Positions 28,543-37,152 of a DNA stretch of 64,000 nt are shown here, piece after piece. The position numbers were made by a program, and so were the translations under genes. The stretch is taken from NCBI RefSeq assembly GCF_000013085.1, contig NC_007643.1, forward strand, positions 3,998,501 to 4,062,500, written 5' to 3'. This DNA is from Rhodospirillum rubrum ATCC 11170. GTDB lineage: Bacteria; Pseudomonadota; Alphaproteobacteria; Rhodospirillales; Rhodospirillaceae. The notes beneath the pieces were generated by a model. The model made no database searches, had not been told where the DNA came from, and worked only from the letters and a program-made list of their open reading frames with translations. Numbering within the stretch: position 1 is the stretch's first letter; each line of letters starts with the position of its first letter.

Positions 28543-29181
28543 ATGACCTCGCCGTCCTCGCGCACCCCCCGGGGGTCCACTCCGCCCTTCGAACCCTCGG
28601 CCGACGAGCTGGTTCTTCACGCCAGCGGCCGCAAGACCGCCGAGGACCGCCTGCCCGGCGATCCGTCGCCCGCCGCGCTGATAGACCGCTTCCTGCGCGT
28701 CGATCAGGCCGGCGAGCATGGCGCCGTGCGCATCTACCAGGGGCAATTGGCCGTGCTCGGCCGACGTTCGGCCAATGTCGGGGTCTTGCGCCACATGTTG
28801 GCCCAGGAAGAGGTTCACCTCGCCACCTTTGACAAGCTGGTCGCCGACCGCCGGGCCCGCCCGACCCTGCTTGGCCCGCTGTGGCATGTCGCCGGCTTCG
28901 CCTTGGGGGCGGGAACCGCCCTGCTTGGCGAAAAGGCGGCGATGGCCTGCACCACCGCCATCGAAGAGGCGATCGACGGCCATTACAAAGATCAATACGA
29001 CCGCCTGGGCGATGACGAACTGCCGCTGAAGGCCACCATCGACACCTTCCGCCGCGAGGAACTGGAACACCGCGATATCGGCTATGCCAATGGCGCCCGC
29101 CAAGCCCCGGCCTTTCCGGTGCTGAGCGGGGCGATCAAGGCCGGAGCCAAGCTGGCGATCTGGGTCTCCGAACGGGTCTGA
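28543..29181 (+). CDS. coq7: 5-demethoxyubiquinol hydroxylase (Coq7)
   Basis: The 212-residue enzyme is a ferritin-like di-iron monooxygenase that hydroxylates 2-octaprenyl-3-methyl-6-methoxy-benzoquinol late in ubiquinone synthesis. The two iron-binding sets are visible: RVDQAGEHGAVRIYQGQL with AQEEVHLATF, and TAIEEAIDGHY with FRREELEHRDIG. About 40 N-terminal residues before the fold are Pro/Ser-rich. The gene is probably co-transcribed with dsbB. Confidence 0.95.
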   Translation: MTSPSSRTPRGSTPPFEPSADELVLHASGRKTAEDRLPGDPSPAALIDRFLRVDQAGEHGAVRIYQGQLAVLGRRSANVGVLRHMLAQEEVHLATFDKLVADRRARPTLLGPLWHVAGFALGAGTALLGEKAAMACTTAIEEAIDGHYKDQYDRLGDDELPLKATIDTFRREELEHRDIGYANGARQAPAFPVLSGAIKAGAKLAIWVSERV

Positions 29182-29199
29182 CGCCCCCGGCGACCGAGA

Positions 29200-29820
29200 T
29201 TAGTTTTTGGCGCGGCGGGCGAGCAGCAGCGACGCCAGACCGACAAGGCCCAGGATATAGCCGATGCCGCCCAGGATATCGTGGAAGGCGATGCGGTCAT
29301 CCTGGGCGTCAAGCTGGTCCTCGATCGGTCGCAGCTTGCGCGAGAGCAGGGCATCCAGGGCGGCGAGATCCCTGCCCGCGAGGGCGGCGAGATCATTGCC
29401 CGTCCCCCCTTCGCCAGTCGCCACCACGGAAGCCATCGCGACCGGGACGGCGGGGGCGGAATTCGGCGCGCCGCCGGGCAGGCCGGGGGGCAGATCGCGG
29501 GCGGGAACCGTCATCTCGGCGCGGTGACCATCGCCGGAATTGACGACAATAACGTGATCGACGCCTTCGCGGGCCAGGAACCGGAAGCCGCCATCGGCGC
29601 CGGTCACCGCCGTTCCCAGCTCGCGGCCATCGGGGGCGCTGAAACGCACCGTCACTCCCTGGGGATAGCGGCCGCCGCCGAAATAGGCGCTGCCGACGAT
29701 CTCGGCGCCTTCGACGGTGGCGAACATCTTGAGCTTATGGGCGAAGGCCAGCGGCGGCGCGGCGCTTGCCAGAAGGCCGATCCCCAGGCAGAGGATCAGG
29801 AGACGAAGGATCCCGACCAT
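29200..29820 (-). CDS. CbiL/NikL-type accessory protein of a nickel/cobalt transporter
   Basis: The 206-residue protein has a signal peptide ending at PPLAFA-HKLKMF, a periplasmic carboxypeptidase-regulatory-like beta domain (YPQGVTVRFSAPDGRELGTA) and a C-terminal TM helix (ILGLVGLASLLLA) followed by RRAKN. This is the layout of NikL/CbiL, the partner of the membrane subunit NikM. Its start overlaps the cbiM-like gene by 25 bp. The ATG at 29820 was chosen because the signal peptide begins there. Confidence 0.85.
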   Translation of the reverse strand: MVGILRLLILCLGIGLLASAAPPLAFAHKLKMFATVEGAEIVGSAYFGGGRYPQGVTVRFSAPDGRELGTAVTGADGGFRFLAREGVDHVIVVNSGDGHRAEMTVPARDLPPGLPGGAPNSAPAVPVAMASVVATGEGGTGNDLAALAGRDLAALDALLSRKLRPIEDQLDAQDDRIAFHDILGGIGYILGLVGLASLLLARRAKN

Positions 29821-30431
29821 GGGCGACCTCCCTGTCGCGGAAGCATCTCGGGACGGACACGGTGGAGCAGGGCGACGGCGGCGCCGGTAATCAGCGATTC
29901 CAGGCCGATCACCGGCAGATTGCCCAGCACCACCAACCCGGCCGCCGGCAGGAAGGCCTGATCGGACAGGGCCAAAACTCCGGCGACCAGCAGGGCGGAA
30001 ACCAGCACCGCCAGCCCGCCGCAGATCGCCGCCAGCACCGGCGCCCGCGACGGCGCCAGCCGATCGGCCAACCCCCGGAAGAGCGCCCAGGCCAGCACCG
30101 CCGGGGCGGCCATGGTCAGGGTGTTGACGCCAAGCACCAGAAGGCCGCCGAAGCCGAAGAACACCGCCTGCAGGGCCAGTCCGACCAGAATGGCCGGAAA
30201 GGCCGCCCAACCCAACATCAGGCCGATCAGCCCGCTGAGCACGAGATGGGTGCTTGTCGGTCCCAGCGGCACATGGATCAGACTGGCGACGAAGAACACC
30301 GCCGAAAACAGGCCACAGGTCGGCAGACGCTCGGCATCGATGGCGCGCAGGCCCTTGGCGACGCCGGCGACGGCGACGACCGTCAGCGGCGCCGCCACGG
30401 AGAGCGGGACGATCCCCTCGGCGATATGCAT
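29796..30431 (-). CDS. cbiM: CbiM/NikM substrate-binding membrane subunit for Ni/Co uptake
   Basis: The 211-residue membrane protein starts MHIAEGIVPLS; in CbiM/NikM proteins the free N-terminus and His2 bind the metal. A further conserved part is HVPLGPTSTHLVLSGLIG. It has about seven hydrophobic helices. It is the S component of an energy-coupling-factor transporter. The C-terminus (HRVRPEMLPRQGGRPWSG) extends into the overlap with the next gene. No transmembrane (CbiQ) or ATPase (CbiO) component follows. Confidence 0.92.
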   Translation of the reverse strand: MHIAEGIVPLSVAAPLTVVAVAGVAKGLRAIDAERLPTCGLFSAVFFVASLIHVPLGPTSTHLVLSGLIGLMLGWAAFPAILVGLALQAVFFGFGGLLVLGVNTLTMAAPAVLAWALFRGLADRLAPSRAPVLAAICGGLAVLVSALLVAGVLALSDQAFLPAAGLVVLGNLPVIGLESLITGAAVALLHRVRPEMLPRQGGRPWSGSFVS

Positions 30432-30470
30432 GGCCTTGATCCTTTGGCTAAAACAAGAGTCTCGCCGGCC

Positions 30471-31268
30471 TTATTTGGCGGGCATATCGACCGTATGGAC
30501 CCAGAGCAGGGCGCCTTCCTCCACCGGCACGCTTTCGCCCGTCGGACTGGTCATCGGCTTGGGCCCTTCAAGCAGGGCGGCAAAGCCCCACCAGCCGGCC
30601 TTAGGCATGGCGAAATGGAAGGTTCCGCCGCCATCGGCCTTGACCACCTGGGTGACGAAGACATCGTCGGGCGCGGTGATCGTGCCTTGGCTGCGGTATT
30701 CTACTTCGACGACGGCCCCGGGCACCGGCTTGCCGTCGCGGGTGACGACGCCCGAAAAGACGTTGCCGGTATAAAGCCCATAGGGGCGGGTCAGCGGCAG
30801 GATCTCGACGGGCAGGCCGACGGCGGCGTCCCACCCCTCATCGGCGCCGAAGGCATCGACCACCACCTTGGTGTAATGGACGATCATCACGCCTTCCGCC
30901 GGCTCCCAATAGGGGGCGGGCTCGATCCAGAAAATGTAATCGCCCGGCTTCTTGGCGGTGAACTCGGCGCGATAGGCCGCCTTGCCGTCGATGACGACCG
31001 GCGAGAGGCTGTTGAGCAACGAAGTGGTCTGACCGTCGACCGTCACCGCGAAGCGCGCCGGTTTGCCCATCGCCATCACCGGGCCGTTCTGCATCGGATG
31101 GGTGAAGGTCGCCGACAGCGTGACCTTGCCGCCCGTCACCTCGCCGACCAGCGGCGGATCGGGGATCAGTTCCTGGAAATGGGCCTGGGCGGGCAGGGCG
31201 GCGAAGACCGACAGGGCGGCAAGGGCGCAAGCGCGTAAAAAGTGGGAACGAAGCGAGACGTCGGGCAT
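30471..31268 (-). CDS. NikK-like periplasmic protein (DUF4198 family)
   Basis: The 265-residue protein has a signal peptide ending FAALPAQA, then HFQELIPDPPLVG. It has the DUF4198 pattern GDYIFWIEPAPYWEPAEG and a C-terminal Ig-like region with MPKAGWWGFAAL. Members of this family (NikK) go with NikM/NikL nickel transporters and probably deliver or bind the metal in the periplasm. It is the first gene of a three-gene minus-strand operon, 39 bp before cbiM. Confidence 0.87.
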   Translation of the reverse strand: MPDVSLRSHFLRACALAALSVFAALPAQAHFQELIPDPPLVGEVTGGKVTLSATFTHPMQNGPVMAMGKPARFAVTVDGQTTSLLNSLSPVVIDGKAAYRAEFTAKKPGDYIFWIEPAPYWEPAEGVMIVHYTKVVVDAFGADEGWDAAVGLPVEILPLTRPYGLYTGNVFSGVVTRDGKPVPGAVVEVEYRSQGTITAPDDVFVTQVVKADGGGTFHFAMPKAGWWGFAALLEGPKPMTSPTGESVPVEEGALLWVHTVDMPAK

Positions 31269-31532
31269 TGGTCTCGAGTCCTTTGAGCGCGAGGAGCGGA
31301 AAGGGATCAGGGTTGGCTCAGCTATATACCGCGTCGCATAATGTTTTGCGGCAGCGACCCTAAGGCGGCGCTCGACCCTTGTCCACTGTTCAAAACCACT
31401 CGGGCGGTAAGAAATAAGCGGGGGAGCCCGGTCCCGGGCGGCGACGGACCACATAAGTGACACACATCAATGCGCGCCGACCGGCGCTGACGTTCCCTTT
31501 CCGGTCGGAGGAAACGAACGGGACAACCCGTC

Positions 31533-31988
31533 ATGCCAACACTGACCAAGGGACTCGCGGTTTTCGCCTTCCTGGCGATTCCGCTGTGCTTGATCATCGC
31601 CCTGTCGGAAGCCGACAGGCGAACGACGTTGTCTTTGGAGGCGGCGGAACGAACCAGTTTTCGTTTGGCCATGCGCAGCCATGTCATCGATCTCGACGAG
31701 ATTCTGACGGCGATGGCCAAGGGCGATTACGACACGGCGGCGACCATCGCCTCGGACCGCATGGACAGCGCCGGTCAAAGGGCGCATCACCTGTCCGACA
31801 TCATCCTTCCCGGTCCCGATACCCCGGCTTTCCGCGAGACCGAGCGCGCCCTCCATAACGCCGCCGACCGCTTCGGCGAAGCCGCGCGCGCCTCTCCGGG
31901 AAGCCCGGAAATGCGGGCGCGCTACCAGGAGCTGGTGGCGGTCTGCCAGGGCTGCCACACGTCCTTCCGCATCGACCCCGGCTTCTGA
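31533..31988 (+). CDS. Cytochrome c'-like (class II) monoheme protein
   Basis: The 151-residue protein has an N-terminal membrane anchor or signal (TKGLAVFAFLAIPLCLIIAL) without an obvious cleavage site, a helical middle, and one C-terminal heme motif CQGCH (C138-H142). The order, with the heme near the end of a four-helix bundle, is that of cytochromes c'. It may bind small gases or work in electron transfer. The gene stands alone, divergent from the Ni/Co operon. Confidence 0.82.
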   Translation: MPTLTKGLAVFAFLAIPLCLIIALSEADRRTTLSLEAAERTSFRLAMRSHVIDLDEILTAMAKGDYDTAATIASDRMDSAGQRAHHLSDIILPGPDTPAFRETERALHNAADRFGEAARASPGSPEMRARYQELVAVCQGCHTSFRIDPGF

Positions 31989-32129
31989 CCCCCCGTCCGG
32001 CCAGCCCTGGGCCGGCCCTGGGCCAGCCGCCGCGCCGTTCTTTGGATGATTGCGCCAAAGGGCCGGCCGGGGCACTGTGCGCGGAGCAGTTCCCGCCTTC
32101 GGGCAGTCTCTTCAGGGCCGAGCGTTCCC

Positions 32130-32510
32130 TTGCCGACTACCCCGCGCGTCATCGCCATCAGCCCGATTCTCGCCGTGCGCGACGTCGCCGTCAGCGTGGC
32201 CTTTTATGTGCGCTATCTTGGCTTCCGCAAGGTCTTCGTCATGGAGGATCTGTCTTATGGGGTGGTGGCGTTTGATAGCCACGCCGTGCATTTCACCCGC
32301 AGCGAAGACAAGGCGGCGCTGCGGGCGACGCGGGGGCGCACCGCCATCTATATCCGGGTCGATCATATCGAGCCGCTGTGGAACCGCGTCTATCAGGCGG
32401 CGCCGCCCACCCCGGTGCGCAGCCTGGAAACCCATCCCTGGGGCATGCGCGAGTTCCACGTTCAAGATCCCGACGGCTGCCTGTTGCGTTTCGGCGAGGA
32501 AGCCGGCTGA
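32130..32510 (+). CDS. Glyoxalase/bleomycin-resistance (VOC) family protein
   Basis: The ~126-residue product has the VOC fold: ISPILAVRDVAVSVAFYVRY with LGFRKVF, a middle strand VVAFDSHAVHFTRSEDKA and the end MREFHVQDPDGCLLRFGEE. The start is unclear: TTG 32130 best fits the family, while the frame is open to 32046. Members bind antibiotics or catalyse metal-dependent reactions; the substrate here cannot be told. It ends 8 bp from the convergent ligase gene. Confidence 0.83.
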   Translation: MPTTPRVIAISPILAVRDVAVSVAFYVRYLGFRKVFVMEDLSYGVVAFDSHAVHFTRSEDKAALRATRGRTAIYIRVDHIEPLWNRVYQAAPPTPVRSLETHPWGMREFHVQDPDGCLLRFGEEAG

Positions 32511-32518
32511 GGGGGCCC

Positions 32519-33766
32519 TCAGCCGTAGTCGCGGGCGTCTTCGATCACTTTGCCGTCGTTGGGCAGGGATCCCGGGGTGACGAACCGCACCTCGCCGCGC
32601 AATTTGGTCACCACCCGCAGGCTTTCGGCCACCTGATCGGCCAGATCCAGGGTCTCGGTGGTTTCGCAGACCAGGGTCATGACGTCGCCGCCCTCGATCC
32701 GCGTCACGATCAGCCGGGCCTTGGCCAAGGCGTCATGGCGGCGGACCACGTCGGCCACCTGCTGGGGATGGACGAACATGCCCTTGACCTTGGTGGTCTG
32801 ATCGGCCCGCCCCATCCACCCCTTGATCCGCATGTTGGTCCGTCCGCAGGGGCTGGGGCCGGGCAGGGTGGCCGAAAGATCGCCGGTGGCGAAGCGGATC
32901 AGCGGATATTCGGGGGTGAAGGTGGTGACCAGCACCTCGCCCACCTCGCCCGGCGCCACAAGATCGCCGGTCCCCGGGCGGACGATTTCCAATATCACCC
33001 CCTCATCCACCACCATGCCTTCCACCGCCCCCGAGTCGTCGGGGGATTCATAGGCGATCAGCCCCAGATCGGCGGTCGAATAGCACTGATAGGTGGGAAT
33101 GCCGCGCTCGGCGAACAGGGTGCGCTGGGGCGGCAGATAGGCTTCGGCCGAGACCAGGCCCTTTTTCAGCGACGAAATATCGGCGCCAAGGTAATCGGCC
33201 TTGTCGAGCAGGATCGCCAGGAACGACGGCGTGCCGACATAAGCGGTCGGCCGCAGGGCGGCGATCGCCTGCAGCTGCTGTTCGGTCTGGCCGGTGCCGG
33301 CGGGAAACACCGGGCACCCCAGGGCCTGGGCACCATCGTCGAAGATCCAGCCGCCGGGGGTGAAGTGATAGGCGAAGCAGTTATGAACCAGATCGCCCGG
33401 ACGGAAGCCGGCGGCGAACAGGGCGCGCGACAGCCGCCAGTAATCGCTGCGCTTGCCCTCGGGCTCATAGATCGGGCCGGGGGATTGCAGCACCCGGCTG
33501 AAGGCGCCGCGGCTGGTGGCGAAGCCGCCGAAGGGCGGGGCTTCGGCCTGAAGGCTGATCAGCGCCGATTTGCGGGTCACCGGCAAGGCGGCCAGGGCCT
33601 CGCGGCTGGTGATGGCGGGCGGATCGATATCGGCCAGCAGCCGGGCATAGGCCGGGGCATGGTCCTTGGCATGTTGGATCAGCCCGGGAAGGGCGGCCGC
33701 CTGCTCGCGGTCCCTGACCTCGGGCTCACGGGTTTCCAGGGCGTCGAAGAAGCGAACCATGGCCAC
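32519..33766 (-). CDS. PaaK-like (phenylacetate-CoA ligase family) adenylating enzyme
   Basis: The 415-residue protein resembles PaaK: NCFAYHFTPGGWIFDDG, GTGQTEQQLQAIAALRPTAY, YSTADLGLIAYES, RFATGDLS and KGWMGRADQTTKVKGMFVHP. The usual Ser/Thr/Gly-rich ATP loop (SGTTGKP) is replaced by SPGPIYEPEG, so ATP binding may differ. It should activate a carboxylic acid to a CoA thioester. It is the last gene of the seven-gene liv-like operon, 37 bp after the LivF-type ATPase, so its substrate is probably what the transporter brings in. Confidence 0.85.
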   Translation of the reverse strand: MAMVRFFDALETREPEVRDREQAAALPGLIQHAKDHAPAYARLLADIDPPAITSREALAALPVTRKSALISLQAEAPPFGGFATSRGAFSRVLQSPGPIYEPEGKRSDYWRLSRALFAAGFRPGDLVHNCFAYHFTPGGWIFDDGAQALGCPVFPAGTGQTEQQLQAIAALRPTAYVGTPSFLAILLDKADYLGADISSLKKGLVSAEAYLPPQRTLFAERGIPTYQCYSTADLGLIAYESPDDSGAVEGMVVDEGVILEIVRPGTGDLVAPGEVGEVLVTTFTPEYPLIRFATGDLSATLPGPSPCGRTNMRIKGWMGRADQTTKVKGMFVHPQQVADVVRRHDALAKARLIVTRIEGGDVMTLVCETTETLDLADQVAESLRVVTKLRGEVRFVTPGSLPNDGKVIEDARDYG

Positions 33767-33803
33767 TCCTTTTGGCGAGAGGGAAGGCGATAGGGAAACA
33801 CCA

Positions 33804-34649
33804 TTATAACCAACGCTTGCGGCGTTTGTAGGATTTCAGGTTCTTGAAAGACTTGCGGTGGTCGCCGCCGCCGCCAAGGTAGAATTCCTTGACGTCCTCG
33901 TTGGACATCATCTGATCGGCCGGGCCGTCAAGCACGACCTTGCCCGATTCAAGGATATAGCCGTAAGAGGCCGCCCCCAGCGCCATGCGGGCGTTTTGTT
34001 CGACGACCAGCAAGGTGATGCCCAGGGCCTGATTGAGGCTGCGGATGATCGAGAACACCTCTTTGACCAGCAGCGGCGACAGCCCCATCGAGGGCTCATC
34101 AAGCAGTATCAACTTGGGGCGCGCCATCATCGCCCGGCCGATCGCCAGCATCTGCTGTTCACCCCCCGAAAGATAACCGGCAAGCCCGGTGCGTTCGCGC
34201 AGGCGCGGGAAGTAATCAAGCACCATCTCCAGATCACGACGCACGGCGGGCGCCCCGTCGCGGCGGGTGAAGGCGCCCAGCCGCAGGTTTTCGATCACCG
34301 TCATATCCTCGATGATCCGGCGCCCCTCCATCACCTGGAAGATGCCCCGGCGCACGATCTTTTCGGGATCGAGGTTGGTGATGACCTCGCCCATGAAGCG
34401 GACCTCGCCGCGCGTCACCAAACCGTTTTCGGTGCGCAGCAATCCCGAGATCGCCTTGAGGGTGGTTGATTTGCCCGCGCCATTGGGGCCAAGCAGGGTG
34501 ACGATCCCGCCGGCCGGAACATCAAGGCTGACGCCGCGCAGCACCAAGATGACGTCGTCGTAGACCACCTCGATGTTATTGACCGACAGAATCGGCTCGG
34601 CCGCGGAAGCAAGCGGCTCACCCGGCAAGGCCGCCGTCGCATCACCCAT
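33804..34649 (-). CDS. Liv-type ABC transporter ATPase (LivF-like)
   Basis: The 281-residue ATPase has Walker A GPNGAGKST, signature LSGGEQQML, Walker B LILLDEPSMGL and the switch His. It is ~40 residues longer than typical LivF. The end carries a very basic tail (DHRKSFKNLKSYKRRKRWL), which I recall as a conserved mark of LivF proteins in operons with acyl-CoA ligases. Part of a complete importer with the genes at 34725-40924. Confidence 0.92.
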   Translation of the reverse strand: MGDATAALPGEPLASAAEPILSVNNIEVVYDDVILVLRGVSLDVPAGGIVTLLGPNGAGKSTTLKAISGLLRTENGLVTRGEVRFMGEVITNLDPEKIVRRGIFQVMEGRRIIEDMTVIENLRLGAFTRRDGAPAVRRDLEMVLDYFPRLRERTGLAGYLSGGEQQMLAIGRAMMARPKLILLDEPSMGLSPLLVKEVFSIIRSLNQALGITLLVVEQNARMALGAASYGYILESGKVVLDGPADQMMSNEDVKEFYLGGGGDHRKSFKNLKSYKRRKRWL

Positions 34650-34679
34650 GATCGTCTCCTCGTCGCCAAGCGGGGGAGG

Positions 34680-34708
34680 CCGGCGGGGGATAAAAGCGCC
34701 CCCGCCGG
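34680..34708 (-). other. Intercistronic hairpin between the binding-protein and LivF-like genes
   Basis: CCGGCGGGGG (34680-34689) pairs perfectly with CCCCCGCCGG (34699-34708) around a nine-base loop. It lies 17 bp after the stop of the solute-binding protein gene. No U-run follows, so it probably protects the upstream mRNA from 3' decay or attenuates, raising the binding protein over the ATPase. Confidence 0.65.
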
Positions 34709-34724
34709 GTCGCGGCCGTTGTTT

Positions 34725-35951
34725 CTAATAACCCAGCCAGTCGTCGCGCCGGGGCAGGTCGGTTTCGGCGATCTTGTGGATCTCGCTGCCGTTCTGCATC
34801 TGGTAGATGAAGACCTTGGTCATGCCGCGATGGTCCTCGGGCGTCCAGGTCGAGGGAATGCACACCCCTTCCAGGCCCTTGGGCACCCAGTCCTTGCGGG
34901 CGTACATGGCGTTGCGGATGGACTCGCCGGTCAACCCGCCATGGGCCTTGGCCCATTCCATCGCCTCTTTCATATAGAAGGTGGAACAGACGCCGCGAAT
35001 GTAGTGATGGGTGCGCGGCGTCTCCGAGCCGGCGATCTCGCGCACCAGCGCCAGCCCCGGCGCATCATCGCCCCAAAAGGCATTGGCGGCGACGAAGACA
35101 TAGCCATCGCCATCGGCGCCCAGGGTCTTCTGGGTTTCCGAATCTCCGCCCCAGATATTGGCCATGTATTGGGCATCGGTGCCCACCGTCTTGCACGATT
35201 TGACCAACGAGACGACCGAGGGACCGAGATTGGCGACATAAACGTAATTGGCCCCGCTTTGCTTGATGGTCAGGCATTGGGCCTTGAAGTCGCCGGGCTT
35301 GAGCGACACCACCACCGGCGGCAGCACCTCGAAGCCCAGTTCCGTAGCGAAATCGGCGCAGGCCTCCTTGGGGGCGTTGGGATAGGGGTGGTTGTCGCCG
35401 GCATGGATGAACTTCGGTTTGCCCTCCTTGCCCTTGGCCTTCCAATCGCCCTCGGCCCATTGCACCAGGGCGCGGCAGGCGTCGGAATAGCTGGGACCAT
35501 AGAAGAAATTATAGGGGGCGGGCTTCTGGGTTTTCGGGTTCTTGCCGGTGGGATCGGTGAGATGGCCGGAATAGGAGCCCGAGAGCACCGGGATCTTGTC
35601 CTTGGCGACGAAACTGATCAGCGCCTCCGTATCGCCCGTACCCCAGCCCTGCAGGGCGACCATCTTGTTCTGGCTGGTCCATTTCTTGTAAAGGGCGATG
35701 GCGCGCGGCACCTCATAGGCGTAATCGACCGATTCGAAATCAAGCCGGGTGCCGTCGATGCCGCCATGGGCGTTGATCCAGACAAGGGCGTCGTTGACCC
35801 CCTCGCCATAGAGCTTGCCGACAAAGCCGGTGGCTCCGGTCACATCCTTGAGATGGCCAACGAACACGCTGTCGTCGGCCTGGGCCCCGCCAAAGGGGGA
35901 GAGCATCGCCAGCAAGGCGCCGGCCAGGGTCGCGCTTAGCACCGTCTTCAT
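34725..35951 (-). CDS. Liv-type ABC transporter periplasmic solute-binding protein
   Basis: The 408-residue protein has a signal peptide (TLAGALLAMLSPFGGAQA) and a type I periplasmic-binding fold (VFVGHLKDVTGATGFVGKLY, INAHGGIDGTRLDFESVDYA). These match LivK/amide-urea-type receptors for branched amino acids, short amides or aromatic acids. The ligand is unknown; the two flanking ligase genes point to a carboxylic acid. The upstream spacer (35952-36026) has a T7A8 tract at 35994-36008. Confidence 0.92.
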   Translation of the reverse strand: MKTVLSATLAGALLAMLSPFGGAQADDSVFVGHLKDVTGATGFVGKLYGEGVNDALVWINAHGGIDGTRLDFESVDYAYEVPRAIALYKKWTSQNKMVALQGWGTGDTEALISFVAKDKIPVLSGSYSGHLTDPTGKNPKTQKPAPYNFFYGPSYSDACRALVQWAEGDWKAKGKEGKPKFIHAGDNHPYPNAPKEACADFATELGFEVLPPVVVSLKPGDFKAQCLTIKQSGANYVYVANLGPSVVSLVKSCKTVGTDAQYMANIWGGDSETQKTLGADGDGYVFVAANAFWGDDAPGLALVREIAGSETPRTHHYIRGVCSTFYMKEAMEWAKAHGGLTGESIRNAMYARKDWVPKGLEGVCIPSTWTPEDHRGMTKVFIYQMQNGSEIHKIAETDLPRRDDWLGY

Positions 35952-36026
35952 GGTTTGTGTAACCTCCCGGAACGGACCCTTCGGGCCCTTTGGTTTTTTT
36001 AAAAAAAAGCGAGGGGATAAAAAAGG

Positions 36027-37148
36027 TTAGTGAGAGAAGGGGTAGAGCTTCCAATAGGTCTTGATCAGCCGCCAGCGGTGGGCGAGGCCATCGGGTTCAA
36101 AGATCAGGAACAAGATGATCGCCGCGCCGATGGCCATTTCGCGGAAGAACGGCAGGCCGTTGATCACCGCCGGCCGGTTGCCCCATTGGGTGGTCTGCAA
36201 GGCGGCGATCACCGCCCCCATGACCTCGGGCAGGGCGACCATGAAGATCGTTCCCAGCATCGCCCCCATCACGCTGCCCAGGCCGCCGATGATGATCATG
36301 CCCAGGAACTGGATCGACAGCAGAATGGTGAAGGCCTCGGCCGAGACGAACATCAGGTAATGGCCGTAAAGCGCCCCGCCGATGCCGGCATAAAAGGCGG
36401 CGATGCCAAACGACATCACCCGGTAGCGGGTCAGGGCGATGCCCATCACCTCGGCCGATAGATAATGGTCGCGCAGGGCGACGAAGGCCCGGCCGTCGCG
36501 CGAGCGCATCAGGTTCGCCGCCATGACGAACAAGACGATGGTGAAGCTGAGCGACAGCAGGAAATAGCGGGCGTCGTTATCGAAGGCGAAGGATCCCAGC
36601 ATCGGCGTATCGGCCATCGCCCCCGACGAGCCGCCGGTGAACCAGTCCATGCGAACGAACAGGTCTTCGATGATGAACTGGGCGGCCAGGGTGGCGATCG
36701 CCAGATAAAGCCCCTTGATCCGCGCCGCCGGCGCCCCGAACAGCAGGCCGGCGGCGGCGCTCATCAGACCGGCCAGGGGAATGCAGACCAGGACCGGCAA
36801 GCCGACGCGGGTGTTGAGCCAGGCCGAGGAAAAAGCACCGACCCCGAAGAAGGCGGCATGGCCCAGCGAGATCTGGCCGGTGAAGCCGACCAGGATGTTC
36901 AGGCCAAGGGCGGCGATGGCGTAGTAGCAGACCTGAATACCCAGCGAGAGGGCATAGCCATCGGCGAAAAGGCGCAAGACCGGCAGGCTTGCCAAAGGCG
37001 GAAAGGCCTGGGGCAGGATGACCAGCCCATAGAGCGCGCACAGGAACCCAACCATCGCCCAGCGGCTGGTGGGAGTGTCGAAGATCTTGGTATCGGCGCG
37101 GTAGCTGGTGCGGAAGTCACCGCAAGGCCGCAAGGACAGGGTCGCCAT
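36027..37148 (-). CDS. Liv-type ABC transporter permease (LivM-like)
   Basis: The 373-residue membrane protein has about ten helices and the LivM landmarks LNILVGFTGQISLGHAAFFG, then VGAFSSAWLN, and ALRDHYLSAEVMGIALTRYR. The start ATG 37148 lies 4 bp after the LivH-like gene; an upstream in-frame start at 37190 would overlap that gene. It forms the transmembrane pore with the LivH-like subunit. Confidence 0.93.
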   Translation of the reverse strand: MATLSLRPCGDFRTSYRADTKIFDTPTSRWAMVGFLCALYGLVILPQAFPPLASLPVLRLFADGYALSLGIQVCYYAIAALGLNILVGFTGQISLGHAAFFGVGAFSSAWLNTRVGLPVLVCIPLAGLMSAAAGLLFGAPAARIKGLYLAIATLAAQFIIEDLFVRMDWFTGGSSGAMADTPMLGSFAFDNDARYFLLSLSFTIVLFVMAANLMRSRDGRAFVALRDHYLSAEVMGIALTRYRVMSFGIAAFYAGIGGALYGHYLMFVSAEAFTILLSIQFLGMIIIGGLGSVMGAMLGTIFMVALPEVMGAVIAALQTTQWGNRPAVINGLPFFREMAIGAAIILFLIFEPDGLAHRWRLIKTYWKLYPFSH

Positions 37149-37152
37149 GGCC

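Noticed and set aside
31269-31532. Possible cobalamin riboswitch or NikR operator upstream of the Ni/Co operon
   Set aside because: I looked for a B12-box and for GTATGA-N16-TCATAC-type dyads on the minus strand and found neither. Only a weak TATATA-like -10 is visible.
35994-36008. T7A8 tract between the LivM-like and binding-protein genes
   Set aside because: It looks like a U-run for a terminator on the minus strand, but no stable stem precedes it in that direction, and it lies within an operon.
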